NCBI RefSeq assembly: GCF_017313225.1 | Contig: NZ_JAFLNE010000002.1 | Coordinates: forward strand, 248,001-312,000 | Length of the DNA stretch: 64,000 nt | From: Allomuricauda sp. CAU 1633 | GTDB lineage: Bacteria > Bacteroidota > Bacteroidia > Flavobacteriales > Flavobacteriaceae | Direction: 5' to 3' | In this document: piece after piece, positions 1 to 7,993 of the stretch | How the letters are laid out: every line of letters begins with the position of its first letter | Position numbering within the stretch: the first letter of the stretch is position 1 | Program-made: the position numbers and the translations under genes | The notes under the pieces: model-generated | Database searches by the model: none | What the model saw: only the letters and a program-made list of their open reading frames with translations | Told to the model about the DNA's origin: nothing

Positions 1-1725
1 GTCATTGAGCATTTCACCAGAGCTGCTTATGCCGCTTTGGGGTAAAAAGGATTGGTCGTACAGTGCATAGGCGGTCAAAGCAGGAAGAACATCCACGCTT
101 AACCCAACCCGTGGGGTTATCTCATCATCAGTTTCGGTTTTTCCCAAGGTGTACAGGTTGGTGTACCTGCCGGCCAAGGTCAATCTAATATGATTGTCCA
201 TAAAACCTATTTCATCCTGAACATAATAAGCTCTTACGGTATTGGCCCCATAAGGGTCGCCACCATTTCTGTACTGAACAGGAACAGAACGGTCAAAATT
301 GGTTGCAGGGCTAACACCGTACACAGGATTAAATATATTGAACGGTGCGGTGGTATCCACTACGGAAGACTCAAACCAATCGGCCCAATACTTTTTATCG
401 CTATAATCAAACCCTCCCATTACTTTGTGGGAAACATTGCCAGTGTTAAAAGCACCATGAATATATATTTGGGCATATTTTCCAAGGGAAAGGGCATCCC
501 ATTTTGAAGTATACCGAATGGCATCCCCATTTTCCTCGATACCTACCAACCAGGTGGAATTACCCACTTGGTCGTAGCGCAAATAGGCTAGTTGACCTTC
601 TACACTCCAGTTATCCGAAAACTCGTGCTTTAGGTTGGTAAAGAAAGTCACTTCTTGGATATCGGTTACAGGATAATCGTTATTGGTGAACTTGAAATTT
701 CTGTCCAAGCTTGCATATCCTGCACTTGCCGGAGCAAACATATAGGCTGAACCAATATATGATTCCGCTTGTTGTAAGTTCATCTCGGTGGTTATCGATG
801 TTTTATCGGAGAACTTATAGGTTAGTGATGGTGCTATTCCATAACGAGTAACATCCTCATTGCCTCTATGGCTATCCGTGGTCTGGTACATAAGGTTGAT
901 TCGCCCTAAAAGCTTACCATTTTCTGATAGTTTTCCACCGACATCAACAGTACCTCTGTAAAAATCAAAACTACCGGCTGAAAAAGATGCATTAGCGATG
1001 AACTGTTCTGTGGGTTTTTTGGTGACCACATTGTAGAAACCGCCAGGCTCTCCGGCAGACATCATAAATCCTGCGGGACCTTTTACAAACTCTATACGCT
1101 CCACAGTGTTCATGTCTTCTGAAAGTGGCCCCCAGCTATCCTGAACGTTTACACCATTTCTGAAAGCGGGCAAACGGAAGCCTCGCATATTAATACGGGC
1201 AAAGTGGCCCCAGTGTTCCAACATGGTGACCCCACTAACATTACGGATTACACCATCCATAATACTGGTGGCCTGTTGGTCTTGAAGAAGTTCCGAACTG
1301 ATCACCTGTACATTCTGTGGCAGTTCTACCAGTTTGGTTTTTAAGCGTAAGGATGTAGACGGCTCGTTTTCTACGTATTTGTTTTGATGCCCTTCAACAA
1401 CCACTTCGTTTAATTGTTCCTGTCGTTCAGCAAGTGCAACAGTTGATACTGTTGTAGTCTGATTGGCAGTTACATTTGCTGAAACCGTTTGGGTCTCATA
1501 TCCAATCATGGAAAAAGTAAGGGTATAAGAACCAGGCGCCAAATCCTGGATTTGGTAGTTGCCCGAATTATCTGTGGTAGTACCCAAACTGGTATGGGAA
1601 ATGGCAATATTTACATTGGATAATGGATAGTTTCTTTGGTCAGTCACCTTTCCGCTTAGGTTTCCGGTTTGAGCCTGTGCACCGTAAAAGATGATCAAGC
1701 TGAGGATGAGTAATATGTTCTCCAT
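1..1725 (-). CDS. TonB-dependent siderophore receptor, N-terminal part
   Basis: Outer-membrane receptor for a ferric siderophore, powered by TonB; the C-terminus lies beyond the window edge (575 codons seen, no stop). Translating the minus strand from the ATG at 1723-1725 gives a signal peptide ending near AQAQ (about residue 18), then a carboxypeptidase-D-like beta-sandwich (about 20-95) that includes the motif YPLSNVNIAIS, then LNEVVV, a TonB-box-like string typical of Bacteroidota receptors. A plug domain follows (LPQNVQVISSELL, then GPAGFMMSAGEPGG), and barrel strands after that. The plug wording is that of the siderophore subfamily rather than SusC. Two Fur-like boxes flank the promoter, which fits iron repression. 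The substrate cannot be read from sequence. Confidence 0.9.
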   Translation of the reverse strand, partial: MENILLILSLIIFYGAQAQTGNLSGKVTDQRNYPLSNVNIAISHTSLGTTTDNSGNYQIQDLAPGSYTLTFSMIGYETQTVSANVTANQTTTVSTVALAERQEQLNEVVVEGHQNKYVENEPSTSLRLKTKLVELPQNVQVISSELLQDQQATSIMDGVIRNVSGVTMLEHWGHFARINMRGFRLPAFRNGVNVQDSWGPLSEDMNTVERIEFVKGPAGFMMSAGEPGGFYNVVTKKPTEQFIANASFSAGSFDFYRGTVDVGGKLSENGKLLGRINLMYQTTDSHRGNEDVTRYGIAPSLTYKFSDKTSITTEMNLQQAESYIGSAYMFAPASAGYASLDRNFKFTNNDYPVTDIQEVTFFTNLKHEFSDNWSVEGQLAYLRYDQVGNSTWLVGIEENGDAIRYTSKWDALSLGKYAQIYIHGAFNTGNVSHKVMGGFDYSDKKYWADWFESSVVDTTAPFNIFNPVYGVSPATNFDRSVPVQYRNGGDPYGANTVRAYYVQDEIGFMDNHIRLTLAGRYTNLYTLGKTETDDEITPRVGLSVDVLPALTAYALYDQSFLPQSGISSSGEMLND

Positions 1726-1731
1726 TTTGTT

Positions 1732-1750
1732 ATTTGTAATTGGTCTAAAT
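1732..1750. promoter_or_regulatory. Fur-like 19-bp box, promoter-proximal copy
   Basis: Read on the minus strand the site is ATTTAGACCAATTACAAAT, an imperfect palindrome. It differs at only two positions from the second copy at 1798-1816. It ends six bases before the receptor ATG, so it lies in the transcript leader, downstream of the -7 element. It resembles the AT-rich inverted repeats reported as Fur boxes in flavobacteria (from memory). Binding by Fur is inferred. Confidence 0.55.
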
Positions 1751-1761
1751 AAATTTCGATG

Positions 1762-1793
1762 CAAATGTATGTTCCAACACTTATTCTTCCAAA
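1762..1793 (-). promoter_or_regulatory. Promoter of the TonB receptor
   Basis: On the minus strand there is a perfect -7 element TACATTTG (1762-1769) with a TTTGG -33 element (1789-1793) about 20 nt upstream. This is the usual Bacteroidota spacing. The promoter sits exactly between the two Fur-like boxes. Confidence 0.65.
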
Positions 1794-1797
1794 GAAT

Positions 1798-1816
1798 ATT
1801 TAGACTAATTATAAAT
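1798..1816. promoter_or_regulatory. Fur-like 19-bp box, distal copy
   Basis: ATTTAGACTAATTATAAAT, a 19-bp imperfect palindrome with seven of nine base pairs matching around a central A. It lies just upstream of the -33 element of the receptor promoter. Its near-identity to 1732-1750 makes chance unlikely. Confidence 0.55.
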
Positions 1817-1889
1817 AAAACGAAAAATTATTTTTAATTGTTTGATTTTCAGCTAAATGAAAATAAAATTGTATGTTAAGAAAAGAAAT

Positions 1890-2714
1890 CTAAAGGGAGT
1901 TGATGGTCTTTCGGATGGCGGTTAAATCTGTCAATAATTTCTCCAACAAACTTAAATCCAACATGTTGGCGCCATCACTTTTGGCATTGGCCGGGTCAAA
2001 ATGAGTCTCCATAAAAAGTCCATCAACACCTGCGGCGATTCCCGCTCGTGCCATGGTTCCGATTAATGCGGGACGACCTCCAGTAACCCCAGAAGATTGA
2101 TTGGGCTGTTGAAGGGAATGGGTAACATCCAGAACCACAGGGGCGTATTGTTTCATGGTCGGGATGCCTCGAAAGTCCACAATCATGTCTTGATAACCAA
2201 ACATGGTGCCTCTATCGGTAATGATAGCTTGTTCGTTGCCGGTTTCAGTGACTTTGGTCACGGCATGCTTCATACTTTCGGGACTCATGAACTGTCCTTT
2301 CTTCAAGTTGACGACCTTTCCCGTTTCGGCTGCAGCTACCACTAAATCCGTTTGTCGGACCAAAAAAGCAGGAATTTGAAGTACATCTACATATTCTGCT
2401 GCCATAACGGCATCAGAAATTTCATGAATATCTGTAATGGTAGGAACTTTGAAAGTTTCCGAAACTTTCCTCAATATTTTCAACGCTTTTTCATCACCAA
2501 TTCCCGTGAAAGAATCAATACGACTACGGTTAGCCTTCTTAAAACTTCCCTTGAAAACATAAGGAATCTGAAGCTTGTCCGTAATGGAAACCACTTTTTC
2601 CGCAATCTGCATGGCCATTTCCTCGCCTTCAATGGCACAAGGGCCGGCCAAAAGGAAGAAATTGTTGCTTTCAGTATGTTTTATTTGGGGAATGGCTTCT
2701 AGTCGCATCAGCAT
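1890..2714 (-). CDS. kdsA: 3-deoxy-D-manno-octulosonate 8-phosphate synthase
   Basis: Condenses phosphoenolpyruvate with D-arabinose 5-phosphate to make KDO-8-phosphate, the first committed step to the KDO sugar of lipopolysaccharide; cytoplasmic. The 274-residue length is normal. The family string LAGPCAIEG lies near residue 22, FKGSFKKANRSR near 55, and DRGTMFGYQDM near 165. Two start codons are possible: the ATG at 2714, or the ATG two codons later at 2708. A -7 element TATTTTTG at 2725-2732 sits only about 10 bases upstream of the first ATG, so the second start or a very short leader is plausible. The gene is divergent from the small secreted protein at 2779. No other KDO gene is adjacent. 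Confidence 0.96.
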   Translation of the reverse strand: MLMRLEAIPQIKHTESNNFFLLAGPCAIEGEEMAMQIAEKVVSITDKLQIPYVFKGSFKKANRSRIDSFTGIGDEKALKILRKVSETFKVPTITDIHEISDAVMAAEYVDVLQIPAFLVRQTDLVVAAAETGKVVNLKKGQFMSPESMKHAVTKVTETGNEQAIITDRGTMFGYQDMIVDFRGIPTMKQYAPVVLDVTHSLQQPNQSSGVTGGRPALIGTMARAGIAAGVDGLFMETHFDPANAKSDGANMLDLSLLEKLLTDLTAIRKTINSL

Positions 2715-2724
2715 TAATTTTCCA

Positions 2725-2732
2725 CAAAAATA
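2725..2732 (-). promoter_or_regulatory. -7 element of kdsA promoter
   Basis: Minus-strand TATTTTTG matches the Bacteroidota -7 consensus TAnnTTTG. A TTTGG at 2764-2768 is too far away to be a convincing -33 partner. Confidence 0.45.
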
Positions 2733-2778
2733 CTATTTTGATGATCTATATGTTATACTAGTACCAAATTAACCTACA

Positions 2779-3336
2779 ATGCGCCGTTTTCTTTTCATTG
2801 GCTTGCTGTTCCACTGCCTCGGGATTACTGCCCAGTATGGCAAAAACTGTGAGATTCGTCAAATGAAGCTCAACCTGTTCAGCCCTGGGTTGGAGTACGA
2901 GATGGGCGTTGGGGTTAACAGTACCTTGGATATTCGAGTGGCTTGGCAACCCGCTTTAGAGCCCGCGAGTTCGGAACCTTATAATAATTTGGATTTCTTT
3001 CCCGCTATTACGACCCAATATCGCTATTATCACAACTTTAATGGCCGTTACCACCGAAGACGTTCCATTTATGGAAATTCAGGGAACTACATTGCACCAT
3101 CCGCAGCCCTTTTTTCACCGGGAGACCGCGTTGTGGACGGTAATTTGGTGGAGGGTGTGCATGGCTATGGAGGTCTGGTCTATGGTATTCAACGGAGCTA
3201 TAATTCGGGTTTAAGTTTTTCCATTGATGCCGGTGCTGGATACTACGTGGGACCGTTTAAAGGAGCCATTCTTCCCGTAGTGAACATCAGTTTGGGCTGG
3301 ATCATTAGCGAAAAACGATGGTGCGTGGGGCTCTAG
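2779..3336 (+). CDS. Small secreted or outer-membrane protein, unknown function
   Basis: 185 residues. A signal peptide (MRRFLFIGLLFHCLGITAQ) is followed by alternating polar and hydrophobic stretches rich in Tyr, Gly and Asn, such as VYGIQRSYNSGLSFSIDAG and PVVNISLGWI near the end. This pattern fits a small outer-membrane beta-barrel or a periplasmic beta-rich protein. I do not recognise a named family. It is divergent from kdsA and about 100 bp upstream of typA on the same strand, but typA has its own promoter, so co-transcription is not required. The start is the first ATG and gives a good signal peptide. Confidence 0.75.
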   Translation: MRRFLFIGLLFHCLGITAQYGKNCEIRQMKLNLFSPGLEYEMGVGVNSTLDIRVAWQPALEPASSEPYNNLDFFPAITTQYRYYHNFNGRYHRRRSIYGNSGNYIAPSAALFSPGDRVVDGNLVEGVHGYGGLVYGIQRSYNSGLSFSIDAGAGYYVGPFKGAILPVVNISLGWIISEKRWCVGL

Positions 3337-3380
3337 GTTTTGAAACCCCTCAAAATCAATAAGATAAAAATAACATTTCC

Positions 3381-3414
3381 TTGTGTGTGCGAGAAGAAAA
3401 TAGCAGTATCTTTG
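3381..3414 (+). promoter_or_regulatory. Promoter of typA
   Basis: The -7 element TATCTTTG (3407-3414) matches TAnnTTTG. A TTG at 3381-3383 provides a -33 element about 23 nt upstream. The start codon follows about 19 nt after the -7 element. Confidence 0.6.
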
Positions 3415-3433
3415 CGGGCTTAAAAATCAGGTT

Positions 3434-5233
3434 ATGTCCAAGATTAAAAACATTGCTATCATTGCCCACGTTGACCATGGCAAGACCACCTTGGTTGATA
3501 AAATCATGTACCACTGCCAGTTGTTCCGCGATAACGAGAATAAGGGCGATTTAATTTTGGACAACAACGACCTGGAACGGGAGCGGGGAATCACCATTGT
3601 TTCCAAGAACGTTTCTGTGGTCTATAAAGACACCAAGATCAATATCATTGATACTCCTGGGCACGCCGATTTCGGTGGAGAAGTAGAGCGTGTGCTCAAC
3701 ATGGCCGATGGGGTGTTGTTGTTGGTGGATGCTTTTGAAGGACCCATGCCACAGACTCGTTTTGTATTGCAAAAAGCCATCGATTTGGGGTTAAAACCTT
3801 GTGTGGTCATCAATAAAGTGGACAAGGAAAACTGTACTCCCGAAGAAGTGCACGAAAAAGTGTTCGATTTGATGTTTGAGCTGGGTGCTGAAGAATGGCA
3901 GTTGGATTTCCCAACCGTTTATGGTTCTGCCAAGCAGAATTGGATGAGTGAGGATTGGCAAAAACCAACTGACAACATCGAACCCCTTTTGGATATGGTA
4001 TTGGAACATGTTCCTGAGTTTAAACCAGAACAAGGTTCTACCCAAATGTTGATCACTTCTTTGGACTTTTCTTCGTTTACAGGTCGAATCGCGATAGGTC
4101 GTTTGCAACGGGGAACGCTGAAGGAAGGACAACCCATTTCGTTGGTAAAAAGGGACGGAAGAGTGGTAAAATCCCGAATCAAGGAACTCTTCACTTTTGA
4201 AGGATTGGGCCGAATTAAGGTTCAGGAAGTTAGAACCGGCGATATTTGCGCTATTGTAGGTGTTGAAGGTTTTGAGATTGGCGATACTGTTGCGGATTTT
4301 GAAAATCCTGAAAAATTGAAGACCATCGCTATCGATGAGCCCACCATGAGCATGTTGTTTACCATTAACGACAGCCCATTTTTTGGGAAAGATGGAAAAT
4401 TTGTGACCTCAAGGCACATTAAAGAGCGTTTGGAGAAAGAGTTGGAAAAGAACTTGGCCCTTCGGGTTCAGCCTACGGACAGTGCGGATAAATTCATGGT
4501 CTTTGGACGTGGGGTATTGCACCTTTCCGTTTTGATTGAAACCATGCGCCGTGAAGGATACGAACTTCAAATTGGTCAGCCTCAGGTAATCATAAAGGAA
4601 ATTGATGGGGTTAAATGTGAACCTGTGGAGCATCTCACCATCGATTTGCCCGAAGAAGTTTCTGGAAAAGCTGTGGAAATGGTGTCTATCCGAAAAGGGG
4701 AAATGACCAGTATGGAGGCAAAAGGTTCCCGAATGATCTGTGAATTTATCATTCCATCACGTGGAATCATCGGCTTGCGAAACCAATTGTTGACCGCAAC
4801 CGCTGGTGAGGCCATCATGGCACACCGCTTTTTTGAATATCAACCTTTGAAAGGAGAAATTGCACAACGACAGAATGGTTCTTTGGTATCCATGGAAAAT
4901 GGAACAGCAATTCCGTATTCCATTGACAAATTGCAGGAACGCGGTAAGTTTTTTATCGACCCAGGAGAGGATATTTATGAGGGACAGGTGATTGGTGAAA
5001 ACTCGAGAGGAGACGATATGACTGTGAACGTGACCAAGACCAAAAAACTATCCAATGTTCGTTCTTCAGGTGCTGATGAAAAGGCCAAGATTGTACCGGC
5101 CATCAAATTTTCTTTGGAAGAAGCCTTGGAATACATCCAAAAGGATGAGTACGTAGAGGTAACGCCAAATCACCTAAGACTTCGCAAAATTTACTTGAAG
5201 GAAGTAGATCGGAAAAGAAACAAGATAGACTAG
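3434..5233 (+). CDS. typA: Ribosome-associated translational GTPase TypA/BipA
   Basis: Elongation-factor-like GTPase that acts on the ribosome, linked in other bacteria to 50S assembly and stress or cold growth. The 599-residue length is typical. The P-loop AHVDHGKTTL is at residues 11-20, DTPGH at 73-77 and NKVD at 127-130; the switch region contains RERGITI. The C-terminal half holds the EF-G-like domains and the BipA-specific end. It has its own promoter. The 292-bp spacer after it contains palindromic repeats and no clear simple terminator. Confidence 0.97.
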   Translation: MSKIKNIAIIAHVDHGKTTLVDKIMYHCQLFRDNENKGDLILDNNDLERERGITIVSKNVSVVYKDTKINIIDTPGHADFGGEVERVLNMADGVLLLVDAFEGPMPQTRFVLQKAIDLGLKPCVVINKVDKENCTPEEVHEKVFDLMFELGAEEWQLDFPTVYGSAKQNWMSEDWQKPTDNIEPLLDMVLEHVPEFKPEQGSTQMLITSLDFSSFTGRIAIGRLQRGTLKEGQPISLVKRDGRVVKSRIKELFTFEGLGRIKVQEVRTGDICAIVGVEGFEIGDTVADFENPEKLKTIAIDEPTMSMLFTINDSPFFGKDGKFVTSRHIKERLEKELEKNLALRVQPTDSADKFMVFGRGVLHLSVLIETMRREGYELQIGQPQVIIKEIDGVKCEPVEHLTIDLPEEVSGKAVEMVSIRKGEMTSMEAKGSRMICEFIIPSRGIIGLRNQLLTATAGEAIMAHRFFEYQPLKGEIAQRQNGSLVSMENGTAIPYSIDKLQERGKFFIDPGEDIYEGQVIGENSRGDDMTVNVTKTKKLSNVRSSGADEKAKIVPAIKFSLEEALEYIQKDEYVEVTPNHLRLRKIYLKEVDRKRNKID

Positions 5234-5240
5234 TCTAGTT

Positions 5241-5313
5241 GTTATTTCGAACGGATGTGAGAAATCTATTTTAAGGAGGGATTTCTCAATCGCTACGCTC
5301 ATGTCGAAATGAC
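5241..5313. repeat. Intergenic palindromic element (GTYATTTCGA type), complete
   Basis: The left arm GTTATTTCGA...GAGAAATCT (5241-5267) and the right arm ATTTCTC...TCGAAATGAC (5281-5313) are imperfect inverted repeats. The right arm shares an identical 18-mer, CGCTCATGTCGAAATGAC, with 5472-5489. It sits 3' of typA and may fold in RNA, perhaps acting as a transcript end. It looks like a dispersed REP-like family member. Confidence 0.6.
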
Positions 5314-5335
5314 AAGTTTTAGTCTTGTTTCCTGA

Positions 5336-5355
5336 TTCTTGAACTTGAACTTGAC
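5336..5355. repeat. Hexamer repeat TTGAAC, short array
   Basis: Three head-to-tail copies of TTGAAC or TTGACA just before an inverted repeat. A second, more degenerate array is at 5418-5447. Confidence 0.5.
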
Positions 5356-5408
5356 ACGAATTCCACGAATGTTCACAAATTTTGATTGAAGTGAATTTCG
5401 TAATTCGT
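5356..5408. repeat. Intergenic inverted repeat (ACGAATT...AATTCGT)
   Basis: The left arm holds ACGAATT, ACGAA and TTCAC; the right arm holds GTGAAT, TTCGT and AATTCGT, separated by an AT-rich loop. It is bracketed by TTGAAC hexamer arrays. The arrangement suggests a non-coding repeat, not a gene. Confidence 0.5.
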
Positions 5409-5417
5409 CCCTCAAAC

Positions 5418-5447
5418 TTTGAACTTGAATTTGAGCTTGAACTTGAA
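5418..5447. repeat. Hexamer repeat TTGAAC/TTGAGC, degenerate array
   Basis: Five consecutive six-base units of the form TTGAAC, TTGAAT, TTGAGC, TTGAAC, TTGAAA. Related units occur at 5336-5355 and 33936-33990. Confidence 0.5.
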
Positions 5448-5449
5448 AG

Positions 5450-5489
5450 AGATTTCTTGTCGCTCATTCTTCGCTCATGTCGAAATGAC
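5450..5489. repeat. Half copy of the GTYATTTCGA palindromic element
   Basis: Repeats only the right arm of the element at 5241-5313 (starts AGATTTCTTG, ends TCGAAATGAC), with an identical 18-mer at the end. No matching left arm is visible nearby, so it appears to be a decayed or partial copy. Confidence 0.5.
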
Positions 5490-5525
5490 CGAGAATTATT
5501 GCTTTCGTCTTACTTTTCCTAACTC

Positions 5526-6287
5526 CTATTGGCTCAAGTGCCCGTGGTGTTGTTCGCGAAGACAGGCCACGGCTGCACCTATAATTCCAGCATGATTCAT
5601 CAATTCGGCTTTGATCACATGGGTTTCGATGTCGATGTGATGACTGAATTCTTCCCAATCTTTTGAAGTTCCACCGCCTATGATTATTAGATCGGGAGAG
5701 ACAATGAGTTCTACCAGCGTTAAAAACTTATTGAAACGTTTGCCCCACTTTTTGTAGCTGAGATTTTCACGTTCCTTGGCTGAGGCAGCCGCCCATTTTT
5801 CAATTTTCTTGTACTTTTTATACGGAATCTGGCCTAACTCAAAATTGGGAATAAGCACTCCGTTAAAAAAAGCACCACTACCCAAGCCGGTACCAATGGT
5901 AATCATAATAACCAAGCCGTTCTTTCCTTTTCCAGCACCATAATTCATGGAGGCATAGCCGGCTGCATCAGCGTCATTGAGTACAGTAAACTCTTGTCCG
6001 GTAGCTTCGGTGAACAATTCATCGATGTTAACACCCACCCAACTTGGATGGAGGTTTCCGGGCGAAAGACAAACCCCATTTTTTACAATGGAAGGAAAAC
6101 CGCAGCCAACAGGGCCTTTGTAGTTAAAGTGTTCCACAATTTGGGCCACCACTTGGGCCATTTCATCAGGTTTTCTGGATTTTGGAGTTGGGATTCGAAA
6201 GCGTTCTGTCAGCATTTCACCGGTTTCGGCGTTGACCAAGGCACCCTTAATGCCTGATCCGCCAATGTCAATTCCAAGAATATCCAT
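5526..6287 (-). CDS. ppgK: Polyphosphate glucokinase, ROK-type
   Basis: Phosphorylates glucose to glucose 6-phosphate, most likely with inorganic polyphosphate as donor; cytoplasmic entry into glycolysis. The 253-residue single-domain length matches PpgK-like enzymes and is shorter than a typical ROK kinase. The phosphate motif DIGGSGIKG is at residues 7-15, GFPS at 63-66, the catalytic-base motif NDADAAG at 104-110 and GTGLGSG at 132-138. The absence of a ROK CxCGxxGC zinc motif also points to the PpgK branch. ATP use cannot be excluded. No operon partner; the next gene downstream is the convergent typA. Confidence 0.88.
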   Translation of the reverse strand: MDILGIDIGGSGIKGALVNAETGEMLTERFRIPTPKSRKPDEMAQVVAQIVEHFNYKGPVGCGFPSIVKNGVCLSPGNLHPSWVGVNIDELFTEATGQEFTVLNDADAAGYASMNYGAGKGKNGLVIMITIGTGLGSGAFFNGVLIPNFELGQIPYKKYKKIEKWAAASAKERENLSYKKWGKRFNKFLTLVELIVSPDLIIIGGGTSKDWEEFSHHIDIETHVIKAELMNHAGIIGAAVACLREQHHGHLSQ

Positions 6288-6427
6288 ATGAGGAAGAAAA
6301 TTTATTTAGGCAAAGAAACAAAAATTTTTCGGGTATTATAATAAGAGGTAAATGTAGGAACTGGGAACTAAAATGAAAACCCAGACGGCAATAGCATCTG
6401 GGTTATCAAATCAAAATGAAAACCAAA

Positions 6428-7099
6428 TCAACATGAATTGTTTTTTTCCAAAATGAGGATGATGGCATTTTCTGAAAGTGCCTCAAGTTCTATTTTATGT
6501 ATGTTCCACAAAGCCAGGCAATCCCTAGATTCCAATAAGCGGTTCTGTAATTCAAAAGCTCCATTGATTACAAATGCCATGATTGTATTCTGTTCATTGG
6601 AAGCGAAAAAATCCGATTCCATTCTTCCATCGAACACTCCAAAATGCAGTTTAAAGTTTTGCGTTTCCAAAATGGTCTTTAAAACGTTATTGGAATAATC
6701 CGAAAAGGATAGCTGCGCTTCAATGCTATGCTGTTTCACCCAAATCTGAAGATAATTGACCAGATTGTCTTCACTTGGATTTTTAATCGAGAGGTGTTCC
6801 CCTGTTTTAATGGATAGCACCTGTAATTCTTCGGGAGCAATTTTTCTGGAATGTTCATTTTCAAGGGATTCATATACAACCGTGCCGACCAAGGGCAGTA
6901 AAATAACAGTTACGTCTTCATCTGAAGTGAACAATCTACTTTTTTGGGGGGCAAGTGTTTCATCAGAAAACCTGAGTGTGCTCTTATCCACACCATTTTG
7001 GTAGATGGGGGTACTCAAACATCTATACTCACTTGATTCATAACTGAATCTCTTCTCTGCCAACAGTATCTTGGCCGGCTGTTGTACCATTGTAGCCAT
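6428..7099 (-). CDS. Pirin/YhaK-like cupin protein
   Basis: 223-residue protein with the layout of a pirin-like two-cupin fold. Seen: VILLPLVGTVVYESL at 65-79, then LSIKTGEHLSIKNPS, then NYLQIWVK at 115-122, which is close to the YhaK/pirin signature LQIWI. The usual metal-binding histidines of the first cupin are not obvious, so it may be a sensor or binding protein rather than a quercetin-dioxygenase-like enzyme. It starts 12 bases after the intradiol dioxygenase gene and almost certainly shares its transcript, under the same LytTR-type control. Related pirin-like proteins elsewhere act on or sense aromatic or oxidised molecules; a similar role here is inference. Confidence 0.65.
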   Translation of the reverse strand: MATMVQQPAKILLAEKRFSYESSEYRCLSTPIYQNGVDKSTLRFSDETLAPQKSRLFTSDEDVTVILLPLVGTVVYESLENEHSRKIAPEELQVLSIKTGEHLSIKNPSEDNLVNYLQIWVKQHSIEAQLSFSDYSNNVLKTILETQNFKLHFGVFDGRMESDFFASNEQNTIMAFVINGAFELQNRLLESRDCLALWNIHKIELEALSENAIILILEKNNSC

Positions 7100-7111
7100 T
7101 TTCTATTTCGT

Positions 7112-7894
7112 TTAAGCGTTTACATAGATATCATGGGTCAAAGTGAACCCTTCATCTATACTGCCACTTACATTGGCAAGTTCTTCTTCCACTCCGTCAC
7201 CGAACACATTGTCCTGAGCATGATAGGTATACCCGCTCATTCCTTTGGTATAACCATATTCACTGGCGTCATTTACCCGTACCACGGCACTGTTCTCTCC
7301 TTCGGGGAAGGCAATTTGAGTTACCAAAAGGGAATCTCCGTCGGCATTGTAAATATGTACATGAATGTGTGTTGAACGTCCATTGTACCAGCCCGGGAAA
7401 ATGGTGGTGAATTCTACCAGGCCATCTGTGTTGCTAATTTGTCTACCTCTTAAAAAATGATTGTTGGTATAATTGGTGGACTGCATGCCACTTCCGCCAT
7501 ATTCGGAATAATTCCCATCTTTATCACAATGCCATACATCCACTAGGGCACCTTCAAGTACATTGCAGCTGTCATTTACATTTCTAATGGTGATGTTGAG
7601 ATCCAAATCGATTCCGGTACGATCTCCAACAATGTCCATGCGTTCATAATCCTCCGGATCATGGGTAGGGAAAGGCCCTTCTGTTTCACTGGGGGTCACC
7701 TCGCAATCGTCCACAGTATCAACACTACTTGACAAGTCTGAACTGCTATCAGAAGAAGTGTCAGCATCCGAGTTAGTGTCCTCTTCCTCCAAAAGATAGG
7801 TGTCGCTGTCTTTAGAACATGAGCATAACAATGTTAAACCAGTGACAGAAAGTCCCGCAAGTCCTACACCTTTTAAAAATTCCTTTCGTTTCAT
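7112..7894 (-). CDS. Intradiol ring-cleavage dioxygenase, lipoprotein
   Basis: Non-haem Fe(III) dioxygenase of the catechol/protocatechuate intradiol family, predicted to be anchored in the envelope. The N-terminus is a lipoprotein signal with Cys in LCSCS (C26 best fits), then a Ser/Asp-rich linker (29-61). The catalytic domain shows TEGPFP at 71-76, VDVWHCDKDGNYS with ligand Tyr at 129, PGWYNGR with ligand Tyr at 170, and HIH with ligands H176 and H178: all four iron ligands are present. Single-chain extracellular members are known in other bacteria, but the substrate is not known here. No other ring-cleavage pathway gene is adjacent. The gene lies next to a LytS/LytTR pair and carries a LytTR-type operator upstream. 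Confidence 0.88.
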   Translation of the reverse strand: MKRKEFLKGVGLAGLSVTGLTLLCSCSKDSDTYLLEEEDTNSDADTSSDSSSDLSSSVDTVDDCEVTPSETEGPFPTHDPEDYERMDIVGDRTGIDLDLNITIRNVNDSCNVLEGALVDVWHCDKDGNYSEYGGSGMQSTNYTNNHFLRGRQISNTDGLVEFTTIFPGWYNGRSTHIHVHIYNADGDSLLVTQIAFPEGENSAVVRVNDASEYGYTKGMSGYTYHAQDNVFGDGVEEELANVSGSIDEGFTLTHDIYVNA

Positions 7895-7914
7895 AGTCTC
7901 ATTAAAATTTTCAA

Positions 7915-7922
7915 TAAAACTA
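7915..7922 (-). promoter_or_regulatory. -7-like element of the dioxygenase operon
   Basis: Minus-strand TAGTTTTA preceded by CA, a one-base variant of TAnnTTTG. The same CATAGTTTTA string occurs at the same place upstream of the histidine kinase gene. It lies 20 nt before the start codon and 27 bp from the operator. Confidence 0.5.
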
Positions 7923-7949
7923 TGGGGGTTAGGGTGTTAAGAATAATAT

Positions 7950-7980
7950 TTGAGGTAAACCCCAGTGATCTTGAGGTAAA
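7950..7980. promoter_or_regulatory. LytTR-type direct-repeat operator, dioxygenase operon
   Basis: Two exact copies of TTGAGGTAAA (7950-7959 and 7971-7980), start-to-start distance 21 bp. LytTR-domain regulators such as AgrA bind paired direct repeats with about this period. It lies between the end of the response-regulator gene and the dioxygenase start. A matching site is found at 9812-9842. Confidence 0.7.
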
Positions 7981-7993
7981 GGAAGGGAAATCG

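Noticed and set aside
190-507. 105-residue plus-strand frame inside the TonB receptor
   Set aside because: Antisense shadow; the minus strand reads through without a stop as a receptor barrel.
7112-7894. Tat signal in the dioxygenase
   Set aside because: The N-terminus has KRKEFLKG, not two adjacent arginines, and carries a lipobox; a Sec lipoprotein is preferred.
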